Source: a bacterium
GTDB lineage: Bacteria; Armatimonadota; HRBIN16
Direction of reading: 5' to 3'
DNA length: 5,742 bases
Assembly: GCA_025057335.1 (NCBI GenBank)
Contig: JANWXG010000174.1
Span: 1 to 5,742, forward strand
This document shows, in pieces, positions 1 through 5,092 of this stretch; the stretch's first letter is position 1, and every line of letters starts with the position of its first letter. The notes beneath the pieces were generated by a model, which saw only the letters and a list, made by a program, of their open reading frames with translations, did not search any database and was not told the origin of the DNA. The position numbers and the translations under genes are program-made.

Positions 1-1269
1 TTCTGGTGGACGCGCGACCTGCATTTCCTGCGCCAGAATCTCCAGCGCATGCGCCTCGCCCTGCGCTACCTGATGACCGAGCATCGCGCCCTGCAGGAGA
101 AGGTGATTGACACGCCCTGGGTGGGACACGAAGGGCGCAGCGGTATCCGCTACACCCCCGACGGCAGGAAACAGATGATACACGGCAGCGGCATCGGCAA
201 CAACTACTGGGACCTGCTGCCCTTCGGCGCGAAGGATGTTTACGCGACCATCCACTACTACGACACTCTGCGCGTGATGGCGCAAATCGAGCAGGAGGTG
301 CTGCGCAACCCCAGCTGGAACATGCCGCGCGGCGCTTACGCCTTCGACCCGCAGGAGCTGCTCAGGCACGCCGAGGAGGTGAAAGCGAAGGGCAACCGCC
401 TCTTCTGGAACCCGAAGACCCGACGCTTCGCCCCTCTCGACGCTGACGGCGTGATGCATGACTACGGCTTCACCTTCCTGAACCTAGAGGCGGTGGCTTA
501 CGACTTCGCGACGCCTGACCACGCCCGCGACATCCTCCGCTGGCTTAGCGGAGAGCGCATCGTGGAAGGCGATACCTCGCAGGGGAAAGATATCTACTTC
601 TGGCGGTTCGCCCCCCGCGCCACCACTAGACGCAACATCGACTACTACCTCTGGGCTTGGGGCGCGCCGGAGAGCATCCCCTTCGGCGACCAGGTGCAGG
701 ACGGCGGCGCAGTGCTGGGTTTCTCCTACTACGACCTGATGGCTCGGCTAAAGGTGCGCGGCGCCGACGACGCCTGGGGACGCCTGCTGGAGATTCTGCG
801 CTGGTATGAAGAAGTGGAGGCGGCTGGCGGCTACCGCAAATACTACGACGGTTCTCGCCCGGGCACGCTGCAGGGCGGAGGCACCGCGGGCGGTCTGGGA
901 CTGGACATGGAGTTCTTTGAGAGCGTGCTGGTGCCCCAGGTGATGCTGTACGGCTTCCTGGGGTTCCGCCCAAGAGGCGACGGCTTCGCGGTTGACCCCA
1001 AACTGCCCTCTGGCTGGAGTTCGCTGCGCATCGACCGCATCCGCTGGCAAGGATACACGCTGGCAATCACGGTCACGCCGAGCGCTATCCGCATCGAGAA
1101 GGAGGGCGAGGGCGACGAAGCACCCCTCCTCCGCCTGCCCCCTGGCGTCTGGCAGGCGACGGGCAAGACAGCGGACGGCAGGCAGCGCGCCCTGAAACTA
1201 CAAACCGTCCAGCCCGGGCTCTACCGTCTGGAGTGGCAGGGGCTGCGCGAGGTACTGCTGAGCCGTTAA
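1..1269 (+). CDS. Six-hairpin glycosidase-like protein, C-terminal part (5' end outside window)
   Basis: The reading frame is open from the first base and ends at TAA 1267-1269, giving 422 residues of a longer protein. The ATG at base 49 is internal: coding sequence of the same character (FWWTRDLHFLRQNLQRM) precedes it. The protein looks like an (alpha/alpha)6-barrel carbohydrate-active enzyme. It has many aromatic residues, a GIGNNYWDLLPFG stretch near residues 64-76 and a GGGTAGGLGLDMEFFES stretch near residues 292-308. After about residue 320 a beta-rich tail begins with VDPKLPSGW, the kind of C-terminal domain that follows the barrel in GH65- and GH94-like proteins. Acidic residues in these stretches (D71; the D and E of DMEFFES) are candidate catalytic residues, but I cannot assign them. 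Family and substrate stay open: an alpha-L-rhamnosidase-like, debranching-like or GH95-like enzyme is possible. The signal peptide, if any, is outside the window. The gene converges on the oxidoreductase gene 16 bases downstream, with no obvious terminator hairpin between them. Confidence 0.8.
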   Translation, partial: FWWTRDLHFLRQNLQRMRLALRYLMTEHRALQEKVIDTPWVGHEGRSGIRYTPDGRKQMIHGSGIGNNYWDLLPFGAKDVYATIHYYDTLRVMAQIEQEVLRNPSWNMPRGAYAFDPQELLRHAEEVKAKGNRLFWNPKTRRFAPLDADGVMHDYGFTFLNLEAVAYDFATPDHARDILRWLSGERIVEGDTSQGKDIYFWRFAPRATTRRNIDYYLWAWGAPESIPFGDQVQDGGAVLGFSYYDLMARLKVRGADDAWGRLLEILRWYEEVEAAGGYRKYYDGSRPGTLQGGGTAGGLGLDMEFFESVLVPQVMLYGFLGFRPRGDGFAVDPKLPSGWSSLRIDRIRWQGYTLAITVTPSAIRIEKEGEGDEAPLLRLPPGVWQATGKTADGRQRALKLQTVQPGLYRLEWQGLREVLLSR

Positions 1270-1285
1270 GCCGCGACTACCCCCT

Positions 1286-2587
1286 TTACAACGACCATCC
1301 CTTGCGATACTCGCGGCGGATGTAGCGCTCCGCTTCGGCGCACCCCTTCGCCCTCATGTTCCTCGCGTCGTAGTAGACCTTGTGCCCCGTGCGGAACGCG
1401 ACGTTGCCGAGCAGCACCAGCTCGGTCAGCTTCGCCGCGTATTCGAAATCGCTCATCGCCTTGGCGCGTCCCTTGCAGGCGTCAATCCACTCCTGATGAT
1501 GCCCTCGCGGGGCGCGGGGCAGCGTCGGCTGGGGAGGCTGGTAATCGGCGAACTTCTCGCGCGGCAGCAACAGGGGCTCGCCCCCATGCGGTACCCACGC
1601 CCGTCCCTTCTCCCCGATGAACAGCGTGCAGTTGGGCTGGATGTCCACTTCAGGCGCGAGTTCCTTCGGCGGCAGCTTCCCCCCGTCGTACCAGTAGAGG
1701 GTCACTGGCGGCATCCCTTTGCGTGCAGGAAACTCGTAGCGGACGATGCTCCACTTGGGGGCGGTCTCTCGATGATGAGGTTCGCCTTCCGCTTCCACGC
1801 TCACGGGGTAGCCGAGATCTAGCGCCCAGAACGCTGTGTCCAGAATGTGGCAGCCCATATCCCCTAGCGCTCCCGTGCCGAAGTCCCACCAGCCACGCCA
1901 GTTGAAAGGATGATAAATCGGATGGTAGGGACGCTCGGGCGCAGGACCCAGCCACAAGTCCCAGTGCAGAGTGCGCGGCACGGGCGGCGTGTCGGCGGGG
2001 CGGTCAATGCCCTGCGGCCAGATGGGACGGTCAGTGCTTGCGTGCACTTCGCGAATCGCCCCGATTGCGCCAGAGCGCAGAATCTCCACCGCGCGCCTCA
2101 AGCCATCACTGGCGTGCCCGTTGTTGCCCATCTGGGTAACCACTTTGTAGCGTTTCGCCGCCTCCGCCAGCTTGCGCGCTTCATACACAGAGTGCGTAAG
2201 CGGTTTCTCGCAATACACATGCTTGCCCAGCTGCATCGCCGCCATCGCCGCGACCGCGTGCGTGTGGTCAGGCGTGCTGATGACCACCGCGTCGATTTCG
2301 CGATGTCGTTCGTCCAGCATCTGGCGGAAGTCCACGTATCGGTAGGCGCGCGGGAACCGCTTCGCCGCCTCTCCGAGCGGCGCTTCGTCTACGTCGCAAA
2401 GCGCGACGATGTTCTCCGTAGCCACGCCATCGATGTTGCCCCACCCCCGCCCGCCACAGGCGATGATACCGATGTTCAGCTTGTCGTTCTGGGCGTAGGT
2501 GGGAGACCAGCCGTGCGCCACTAGCCACAGGCTGGCTCCGTACTGTGCGCTCCTCTTCAGAAACTCCCTGCGGGTTGTGCGTTCCAT
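1286..2587 (-). CDS. Tat-exported Gfo/Idh/MocA family oxidoreductase
   Basis: 433 residues, a usual length for exported members of this family. The N-terminus has a twin-arginine signal: TTRREFLKRS at residues 4-13, a short hydrophobic stretch, and a likely cleavage site after PTYA (29-32). This predicts folded export with bound nucleotide. A Rossmann NAD(P)-binding domain follows, with its glycine loop at ACGGRG (43-48), an acidic CDVDE at the end of the second strand (64-68), STPDHTH (104-110) and the family hallmark CEKPL (126-130). The C-terminal alpha/beta domain carries GDMGCHILD (242-250), whose Asp and His are the usual catalytic-site residues. Known exported relatives include glucose-fructose oxidoreductase and the NAD-dependent GH109 glycosidases, so the substrate is probably a sugar or sugar-like compound, but it cannot be named. 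Oddity: the first glycine of the nucleotide loop is Ala43. The ATG at 2587 is supported by a strong ribosome binding site. It is probably the last gene of the minus-strand unit with the peptidase and pseudopilin-like genes. Confidence 0.93.
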   Translation of the reverse strand: MERTTRREFLKRSAQYGASLWLVAHGWSPTYAQNDKLNIGIIACGGRGWGNIDGVATENIVALCDVDEAPLGEAAKRFPRAYRYVDFRQMLDERHREIDAVVISTPDHTHAVAAMAAMQLGKHVYCEKPLTHSVYEARKLAEAAKRYKVVTQMGNNGHASDGLRRAVEILRSGAIGAIREVHASTDRPIWPQGIDRPADTPPVPRTLHWDLWLGPAPERPYHPIYHPFNWRGWWDFGTGALGDMGCHILDTAFWALDLGYPVSVEAEGEPHHRETAPKWSIVRYEFPARKGMPPVTLYWYDGGKLPPKELAPEVDIQPNCTLFIGEKGRAWVPHGGEPLLLPREKFADYQPPQPTLPRAPRGHHQEWIDACKGRAKAMSDFEYAAKLTELVLLGNVAFRTGHKVYYDARNMRAKGCAEAERYIRREYRKGWSL

Positions 2588-2593
2588 CTTGTC

Positions 2594-2601
2594 TCACCTC
2601 C
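2594..2601 (-). promoter_or_regulatory. Ribosome binding site of the oxidoreductase gene
   Basis: Read on the minus strand this is GGAGGTGA, an 8-base match to the anti-Shine-Dalgarno sequence, six bases before the ATG at 2587. It fixes the start so that the Tat signal is included. It is the strongest site of the three in this gene run. Confidence 0.85.
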
Positions 2602-2643
2602 ACCCTCTACACTGTAGCGTCCATGCGCTCCTAGTTATTCCTG

Positions 2644-3156
2644 TTAGGGCGCCTCGCGCGCAGGCGCGCTCAAACCATCGCGCCTCCTCGCCTGCGAGGC
2701 GCTCAAAACCTGCCCGTTTCGCAGCATAATCACTGGCACCTTCTCGTTTAAGACCACATGGTGGTCACACTGCAGGAGTGGAGAGGTCTCTGGACTATCC
2801 TTCTGTGGACGCAGGTACTGGTAGCTCACTGGCTTGCCTGTCGTATCGGCTGGGCATTTGAGCTTGCCTGCCTCCGCCAGATAGCGCGGCGCGAGCTCGT
2901 TGAGGTCTTTGGGGTACTGCCCTCCATTGCGCTGTCGATAGCGCTCGATGGCAGCATATATCTCTTGCATGTTCTGCTGGCACTGGGCGATTTGCATTCC
3001 AGAAGACATCACCTGCTGGAACTCAGGACGGCGCGCCAGCACGATAAACATAATCGCCAGGGCAATCACAAGCAGCGCGACCGCCCCCAGACAGGAGAGT
3101 AACCCAACCGTCCAGCAGCTCATGCCTCGGCGTGTAGGTATCTGTGGAGGTATCAT
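2644..3156 (-). CDS. Membrane-anchored protein with pseudopilin-like domain
   Basis: 170 residues. A short basic N-terminus (R9, R10) is followed by one transmembrane helix at about residues 17-41, then a soluble domain. Its core has the layout common to type II secretion pseudopilin/GspG-like and DUF1559-like proteins: a Cys and a long helix (C59 QQNMQEIYAAIERYRQ), a GGQYPKDLNEL turn (78-88), APRYL, then KLKCP (98-102) and a final beta part with C130. The three cysteines could allow a disulfide if the domain faces outward. It lacks the prepilin peptidase motif (GFTLIE type), so it is probably a fixed membrane protein and not an assembled pilin; role unknown. The last 20 or so residues (from about L151) are arginine- and alanine-rich and are encoded by two copies of a palindromic repeat. 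The gene starts 16 bases after the peptidase stop codon and ends 56 bases before the oxidoreductase start, which suggests co-transcription. The start rests on a GAGGAG site at a rather long spacing; Met12 has no such site. Confidence 0.8.
   Translation of the reverse strand: MIPPQIPTRRGMSCWTVGLLSCLGAVALLVIALAIMFIVLARRPEFQQVMSSGMQIAQCQQNMQEIYAAIERYRQRNGGQYPKDLNELAPRYLAEAGKLKCPADTTGKPVSYQYLRPQKDSPETSPLLQCDHHVVLNEKVPVIMLRNGQVLSASQARRRDGLSAPAREAP
2649..2710. repeat. Two palindromic repeat copies within the 3' end of the pseudopilin-like gene
   Basis: Copy 1 (2649-2676) and copy 2 (2680-2710) both begin GCGCCTC and end GCTCAAA(A)CC, separated by three bases. Each can fold. Copy 1 contains GCGCGC-AG-GCGCGC (2656-2669). 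Copy 2 contains GCGCCTC (2680-2686) pairing with GAGGCGC (2696-2702), or alternatively CCTCGC-CT-GCGAGG (2686-2699). The stop codon of the gene (2644-2646) lies just beyond copy 1. No T-run follows on either strand, so an ordinary intrinsic terminator is unlikely. The copies may act as a transcript-end hairpin or 3' stabiliser, or may simply be an inserted REP-like element that the frame now reads through. Confidence 0.7.
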
Positions 3157-3167
3157 GTGAGCACCGT

Positions 3168-3173
3168 CTCCTC
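3168..3173 (-). promoter_or_regulatory. Ribosome binding site of the pseudopilin-like gene, overlapping the peptidase stop codon
   Basis: On the minus strand GAGGAG begins with the final G of the peptidase TAG stop (3175-3173). The spacing to the ATG at 3156 is 11 bases, longer than usual. The overlap with the upstream stop codon is consistent with translational coupling. Confidence 0.55.
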
Positions 3174-4243
3174 TATCCTGCAGGTATCCAGTTCACTCCA
3201 GCGTGCACCTTCAGCGTGAACTCCGCTAGCAGGCGCACCGTGTTCTCCAGGTCGCCGAGATGTAGCAGCTCACAGGGCGTGTGCATGTAGCGTATCGGCA
3301 CCGACACCAGCCCCGTCGCCACACCAGAACGCGACAGCTGAATCACGTCGTTGTCCGTGCCTGTCCGCCCCCCAGCTACCTCAATTTGGTACGGGATTTC
3401 CTTCTCGATAGCCGTCTCCACCAGCATCTCGAACACCAGCGGGTTGACGTGCGAACCGCGACAGATGACGGGACCTTTCGCAATCGCCTGGTCGCCGTGC
3501 TTTTTCTTGTCCACGCCAGGGTAGTCGATGCTGTGTCCCACGTCGACGGTAATCGCCACCTGCGGGTCAATCTCGTACGCGACCGTACGCGCGCCGCGCA
3601 GCCCGACCTCCTCCTGCACCGTAGAAACGGCGTACACTGCGGCTTTCAGTTCGGAACGCTGTTCACTGAGCAGACGCAGCGCCTCCGCCACCACGAAACA
3701 GCCCATCTTGTTGTCGAAGCCACGCGCTGTGACCAGCTCACCCATCAGCGGTTGCAGGTCATACACGTAGGTCACTGGGTCGCCCAAGCGCACGCGCTCC
3801 TCAGCTTCCTTCTTGCTGGTTGCGCCGATGTCAATCCACAGGTCGCTGAGTTCGGGCTTCTTGCGCCGCTCCTCCTCGCTGAGCAAATGAATCGGCTTAC
3901 GTCCGATAACGCCCAGCACGGCACCTGCCTTCGTGTGAACATATACCCGATGCCCAACGGGGATGTTCGAGTCGTGTCCTCCCACAGGAGAGAAGTACAG
4001 GAACCCCTCGTCGCTGATGTAGTGGATGACGAAGCCAATCTCGTCCACATGCCCCGACAGCATCACGCGCGGGTAGCCGTCAGGGTTCAGCACCGCGTAG
4101 CTGTTGCCCAGCACGTCGGTATGCACCTCGTCGGCAAACTTGCCTACGTAGTCGCGAAAGATGGCTTGAGCCCGCTGCTCGTAGCCCGACGGGCTGGGAG
4201 TGTTCACAATGTGGCGCAAGAACTCTAAAGACTCTTCTCGCAT
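3173..4243 (-). CDS. M42 family metallopeptidase (FrvX/glutamyl aminopeptidase-like)
   Basis: 356 residues from the chosen start, typical for the family. M42 enzymes are cytosolic, usually multimeric, two-metal aminopeptidases that trim peptides; a few were first described as endoglucanases. Numbered from the ATG at 4243, the metal site is complete: H65 with D67 (SGHVDEIG), bridging D177 (GFDNKMG), catalytic E211 and ligand E212 (QEEVGLRG), D234 (VDVGHS) and H321 (RYMHTPCE). GRTGTDND (292-299) is also as expected. There is no signal peptide. An ATG at 4270 would add nine residues (MSNTTGGNC), but it has no ribosome binding site, while the ATG at 4243 has GGAGGG six bases upstream, so the shorter form is preferred. 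Substrate preference (acidic, neutral or broad) cannot be read from sequence. It is the first gene of a likely minus-strand unit and lies downstream of the repeat island, which must hold or border its promoter. Confidence 0.95.
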   Translation of the reverse strand: MREESLEFLRHIVNTPSPSGYEQRAQAIFRDYVGKFADEVHTDVLGNSYAVLNPDGYPRVMLSGHVDEIGFVIHYISDEGFLYFSPVGGHDSNIPVGHRVYVHTKAGAVLGVIGRKPIHLLSEEERRKKPELSDLWIDIGATSKKEAEERVRLGDPVTYVYDLQPLMGELVTARGFDNKMGCFVVAEALRLLSEQRSELKAAVYAVSTVQEEVGLRGARTVAYEIDPQVAITVDVGHSIDYPGVDKKKHGDQAIAKGPVICRGSHVNPLVFEMLVETAIEKEIPYQIEVAGGRTGTDNDVIQLSRSGVATGLVSVPIRYMHTPCELLHLGDLENTVRLLAEFTLKVHAGVNWIPAG

Positions 4244-4249
4244 ACAGTT

Positions 4250-4255
4250 CCCTCC
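4250..4255 (-). promoter_or_regulatory. Ribosome binding site of the M42 peptidase gene
   Basis: GGAGGG on the minus strand, six bases before the ATG at 4243. It decides between two in-frame starts: the upstream ATG at 4270 is preceded by pyrimidine/purine-mixed sequence without any Shine-Dalgarno match. Confidence 0.8.
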
Positions 4256-4315
4256 AGTTGTATTGCTCATACCGTTTGTAGCGACGCCAGCATAGTGGCT
4301 GAGCCGCTTTTCCCC

Positions 4316-4343
4316 GTCACGCTGAGTGCTGGCGAAGCATCTC
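4316..4343 (+). repeat. GTCAT-type dispersed repeat, copy A
   Basis: This 28-base copy begins GTCACGCTGAG and ends GGCGAAGCATCTC. It shares the pattern GTCA-y-k-CTGAG ... GCGAAG-n-ATC-y-C with copies at 4611 (same orientation), 4651 and 4687 (both inverted). Only the central four to six bases vary freely. This sequence type is widespread as a dispersed intergenic repeat in several bacterial phyla; that statement is from memory. Confidence 0.7.
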
Positions 4344-4354
4344 AGTAAGAAAAC

Positions 4355-4609
4355 TTGTTGTCAGAGGAAGCACTTCCGTGCTTCACTACCAGCTCTCTCC
4401 GTTAGTAATAGAGCACGTCAGTGCGCTTCCGTTCCGATAGCAACGGCTCCGTTTTGCCCTCCTGATGTCTACGTTGTTTATCAGCGAGAAGCGCTCGCGC
4501 GCCCCACTATACGCTGGAGAGTTCGTCGTGCGCACTGGAGTGCGTCCCTGCAGGCTGAAGCCCGCACTACGAGCCTCTCCGTTTGTCGTGCGCACTTCAG
4601 TGCGCCTCC
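4355..4609 (+). repeat. Three diverged tandem units, each with two short hairpins
   Basis: Unit 1 spans 4355-4430, unit 2 4474-4547 and unit 3 about 4548-4609 (lacking the first dozen bases). Each unit has a first palindrome, then CACTA(C/T), a linker of about 20 bases containing GTT-n-GT, and a second palindrome. First palindromes: GAAGCACTTCCGTGCTTC (4367-4384), the weaker stem at 4488-4505 with core GCGC-TC-GCGC, and GCAGGCTGAAGCCCGC (4550-4565). Second palindromes: GAGCACGTCAGTGCGC (4411-4426), GCGCACTGGAGTGCGT (4530-4545) and the perfect GCGCACTTCAGTGCGC (4590-4605). Units 1 and 3 also share CTCTCCGTT (4395, 4575). Bases 4431-4473 between units 1 and 2 are unassigned, apart from a CTCCGTTTTG resembling the linker. 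Confidence 0.75.
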
Positions 4610-4610
4610 T

Positions 4611-4679
4611 GTCATTCTGAGCGGAGCGAAGAATCTCGCCCTGCCTTGATGAGATGCTTCGCCTGCGGCTCAGCATGAC
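4611..4679. repeat. Inverted pair of GTCAT-type repeats (copies B and C) forming a long hairpin
   Basis: Copy B (4611-4637, GTCATTCTGAGC...AATCTC) and copy C (4651-4679, GAGATGCTTCGC...GCATGAC) face each other across 13 bases. They could pair over 27-29 bases with a few mismatches in the centre. Copy B follows the tandem array directly, only one base after its last unit. The structure could serve as a transcript-end hairpin in either direction, but there is no adjacent T-run. Confidence 0.75.
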
Positions 4680-4686
4680 AAGAAAA

Positions 4687-4714
4687 GGGATACTTCGCTG
4701 GTGCTCAGCATGAC
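4687..4714 (-). repeat. GTCAT-type dispersed repeat, copy D (inverted)
   Basis: 28 bases ending GCTCAGCATGAC. Read on the minus strand it matches copy A at 21 of 28 positions without gaps, and all seven differences are transitions. It has the same orientation as copy C, eight bases away. It forms the right edge of the GTCAT-bracketed part of the island. Confidence 0.65.
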
Positions 4715-4733
4715 AAGGAAGAACGACAACCGT

Positions 4734-4801
4734 CCTTTCGGCTCACCGGGAGGTTCGCCCTCCAGCTCTTCTGGAGGGCGAGGCTTCTGCCGAGCCGAAG
4801 G
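4734..4801. repeat. Long imperfect hairpin of the CTGGAGGG-type repeat
   Basis: Left arm 4734-4765 and right arm 4771-4801 are complementary over about 31 bases, with a CTCTT loop. Pairing is perfect for the inner TCGCCCTCCAG/CTGGAGGGCGA and for the CGGCTC/GAGCCG block near the base, with mismatches between. The right arm (4771-4797) recurs at 4904-4930 with 25 of 27 bases identical. Confidence 0.75.
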
Positions 4802-4815
4802 TTTTCAACGGTCGC

Positions 4816-4862
4816 GACGGAGAGCGTCCCTCCAGAGATGGCTTGGAGGGATGCGCTCTGTC
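4816..4862. repeat. Second imperfect hairpin with GACGGAG-type ends
   Basis: Arms 4816-4835 and 4842-4862 pair across a six-base loop (AGATGG). They contain TCCCTCCA/TGGAGGGA in the middle and GACGGAG/CTCTGTC at the base. A 14-base module of the form GACGGAGCGCGTCC appears three times: 4816-4829 (+), 4849-4862 (inverted) and 4879-4892 (+). The last two can form another weaker fold, TCGCATCCG (4861-4869) with CGGAGCGCGA (4881-4890). Confidence 0.65.
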
Positions 4863-4903
4863 GCATCCGCAGGCGCAAGACGGAGCGCGACCCGCCAACT
4901 GCT

Positions 4904-4930
4904 CTGGAGGGCGAGGCTCCCGCCGAGCCG
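4904..4930 (+). repeat. Single arm of the CTGGAGGG-type repeat
   Basis: 27 bases running from CTGGAGGGCGAGGCT to GCCGAGCCG, differing from 4771-4797 at only two positions, both C for T. It lacks the opposing arm present in the upstream copy, though GGCGGGAGCC-like self-pairing within it is possible. The much higher identity here than among the other repeats points to recent copying or gene conversion. Confidence 0.75.
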
Positions 4931-4945
4931 TCAGCCCCCCTTATC

Positions 4946-4966
4946 GTTCCCCCACAAGCAGGGAAC
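4946..4966. repeat. Short perfect hairpin GTTCCC/GGGAAC
   Basis: GTTCCC (4946-4951) and GGGAAC (4961-4966) pair perfectly around a nine-base loop. It is flanked on the left by a run of C (4935-4940) and on the right by the next repeat. No T-run follows on either strand, so a terminator role is not supported. Confidence 0.5.
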
Positions 4967-4968
4967 AG

Positions 4969-5040
4969 CTCACCCCTTTCCCATCTCTCCGTGAACAAGG
5001 AGAAGGAAGCCCCTCTCCGCTCGCGGGAAGGGCAAGGGTA
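4969..5040 (+). repeat. CCCTCTCC-type dispersed repeat
   Basis: Two related halves, each a pyrimidine-rich arm followed by a purine-rich arm. In the first, TCTCC (4986-4990) pairs with GGAGA (4999-5003). In the second, CCCTCTCCGC (5011-5020) pairs with GCGGGAAGGG (5023-5032) at eight of ten positions around a TC centre. It resembles the common intergenic repeats whose false translations read like LPASGEGLPSP; this resemblance is from memory. Confidence 0.6.
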
Positions 5041-5041
5041 A

Positions 5042-5058
5042 GAGCCTCTTCTCGGCTC
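5042..5058 (-). terminator. Weak hairpin downstream of the GNAT gene
   Basis: On the minus strand GAGCC (5058-5054), a seven-base loop and GGCTC (5046-5042) form a five-pair stem about 35 bases after the GNAT stop, followed only by a short CTTACCCTT. The stem is short and the T-tract poor, so it is at best a weak terminator and may be part of the neighbouring repeat. Confidence 0.2.
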
Positions 5059-5092
5059 GCGTTTTCCTTTTCAAGGTTCAGCAGTTTTTTGG

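Larger units (their letters stand above)
4244..5092. other. 849-base intergenic region filled with hairpin repeats
   Basis: No credible gene is seen between the GNAT stop and the peptidase start. Open frames of up to about 115 codons occur on both strands, but they translate repeat sequence. Examples are VILSGAKNL and ILRSAQNDR near 4611-4640 and EGEAPAEPS near 4904-4933, peptides I recognise as typical false products of dispersed bacterial repeats. From left to right it holds: about 70 bases of peptidase leader; a GTCAT-type repeat (4316); a tandem array of two-hairpin units (4355-4609); an inverted pair of GTCAT-type repeats (4611-4679) and a further copy (4687); CTGGAGGG-type hairpins (4734-4930); a GTTCCC hairpin (4946); a CCCTCTCC-type repeat (4969-5040); and about 50 bases before the GNAT stop. 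Confidence 0.8.

Noticed and set aside
1910..2524. 204-codon open frame on the plus strand
   Set aside because: It is antisense to the Gfo/Idh/MocA oxidoreductase, with no domain or convincing ribosome binding site. Similar shadows occur at 1382-1822 and within the glycosidase gene.
2607..2617. Small palindrome CTACACTGTAG upstream of the oxidoreductase gene, possible operator
   Set aside because: Arms of only five bases, a single occurrence, no promoter elements around it, and the gene is probably read from upstream. It is easily due to chance.
3281..4228. 315-codon open frame on the plus strand
   Set aside because: It lies wholly antisense to the M42 peptidase gene, whose catalytic motifs are all intact. 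The plus frame is a His/Arg/Val-rich shadow produced by GC-rich codon use, with no recognisable domain.
4244..4270. Upstream ATG at 4270 as the start of the M42 gene
   Set aside because: It has no ribosome binding site, while the ATG at 4243 has GGAGGG six bases before it and gives the usual family N-terminus.
4264..4320. Possible sigma-70 promoter for the peptidase gene (TATGCT at 4294-4289 on the minus strand)
   Set aside because: No acceptable -35 hexamer lies 16-18 bases upstream; the sequence there is GC-rich (ACGGGG). One hexamer match is not enough.
4355..4609. CRISPR array
   Set aside because: The repeats are diverged, units differ in length, linkers are related to one another instead of unique, and no cas gene is present.
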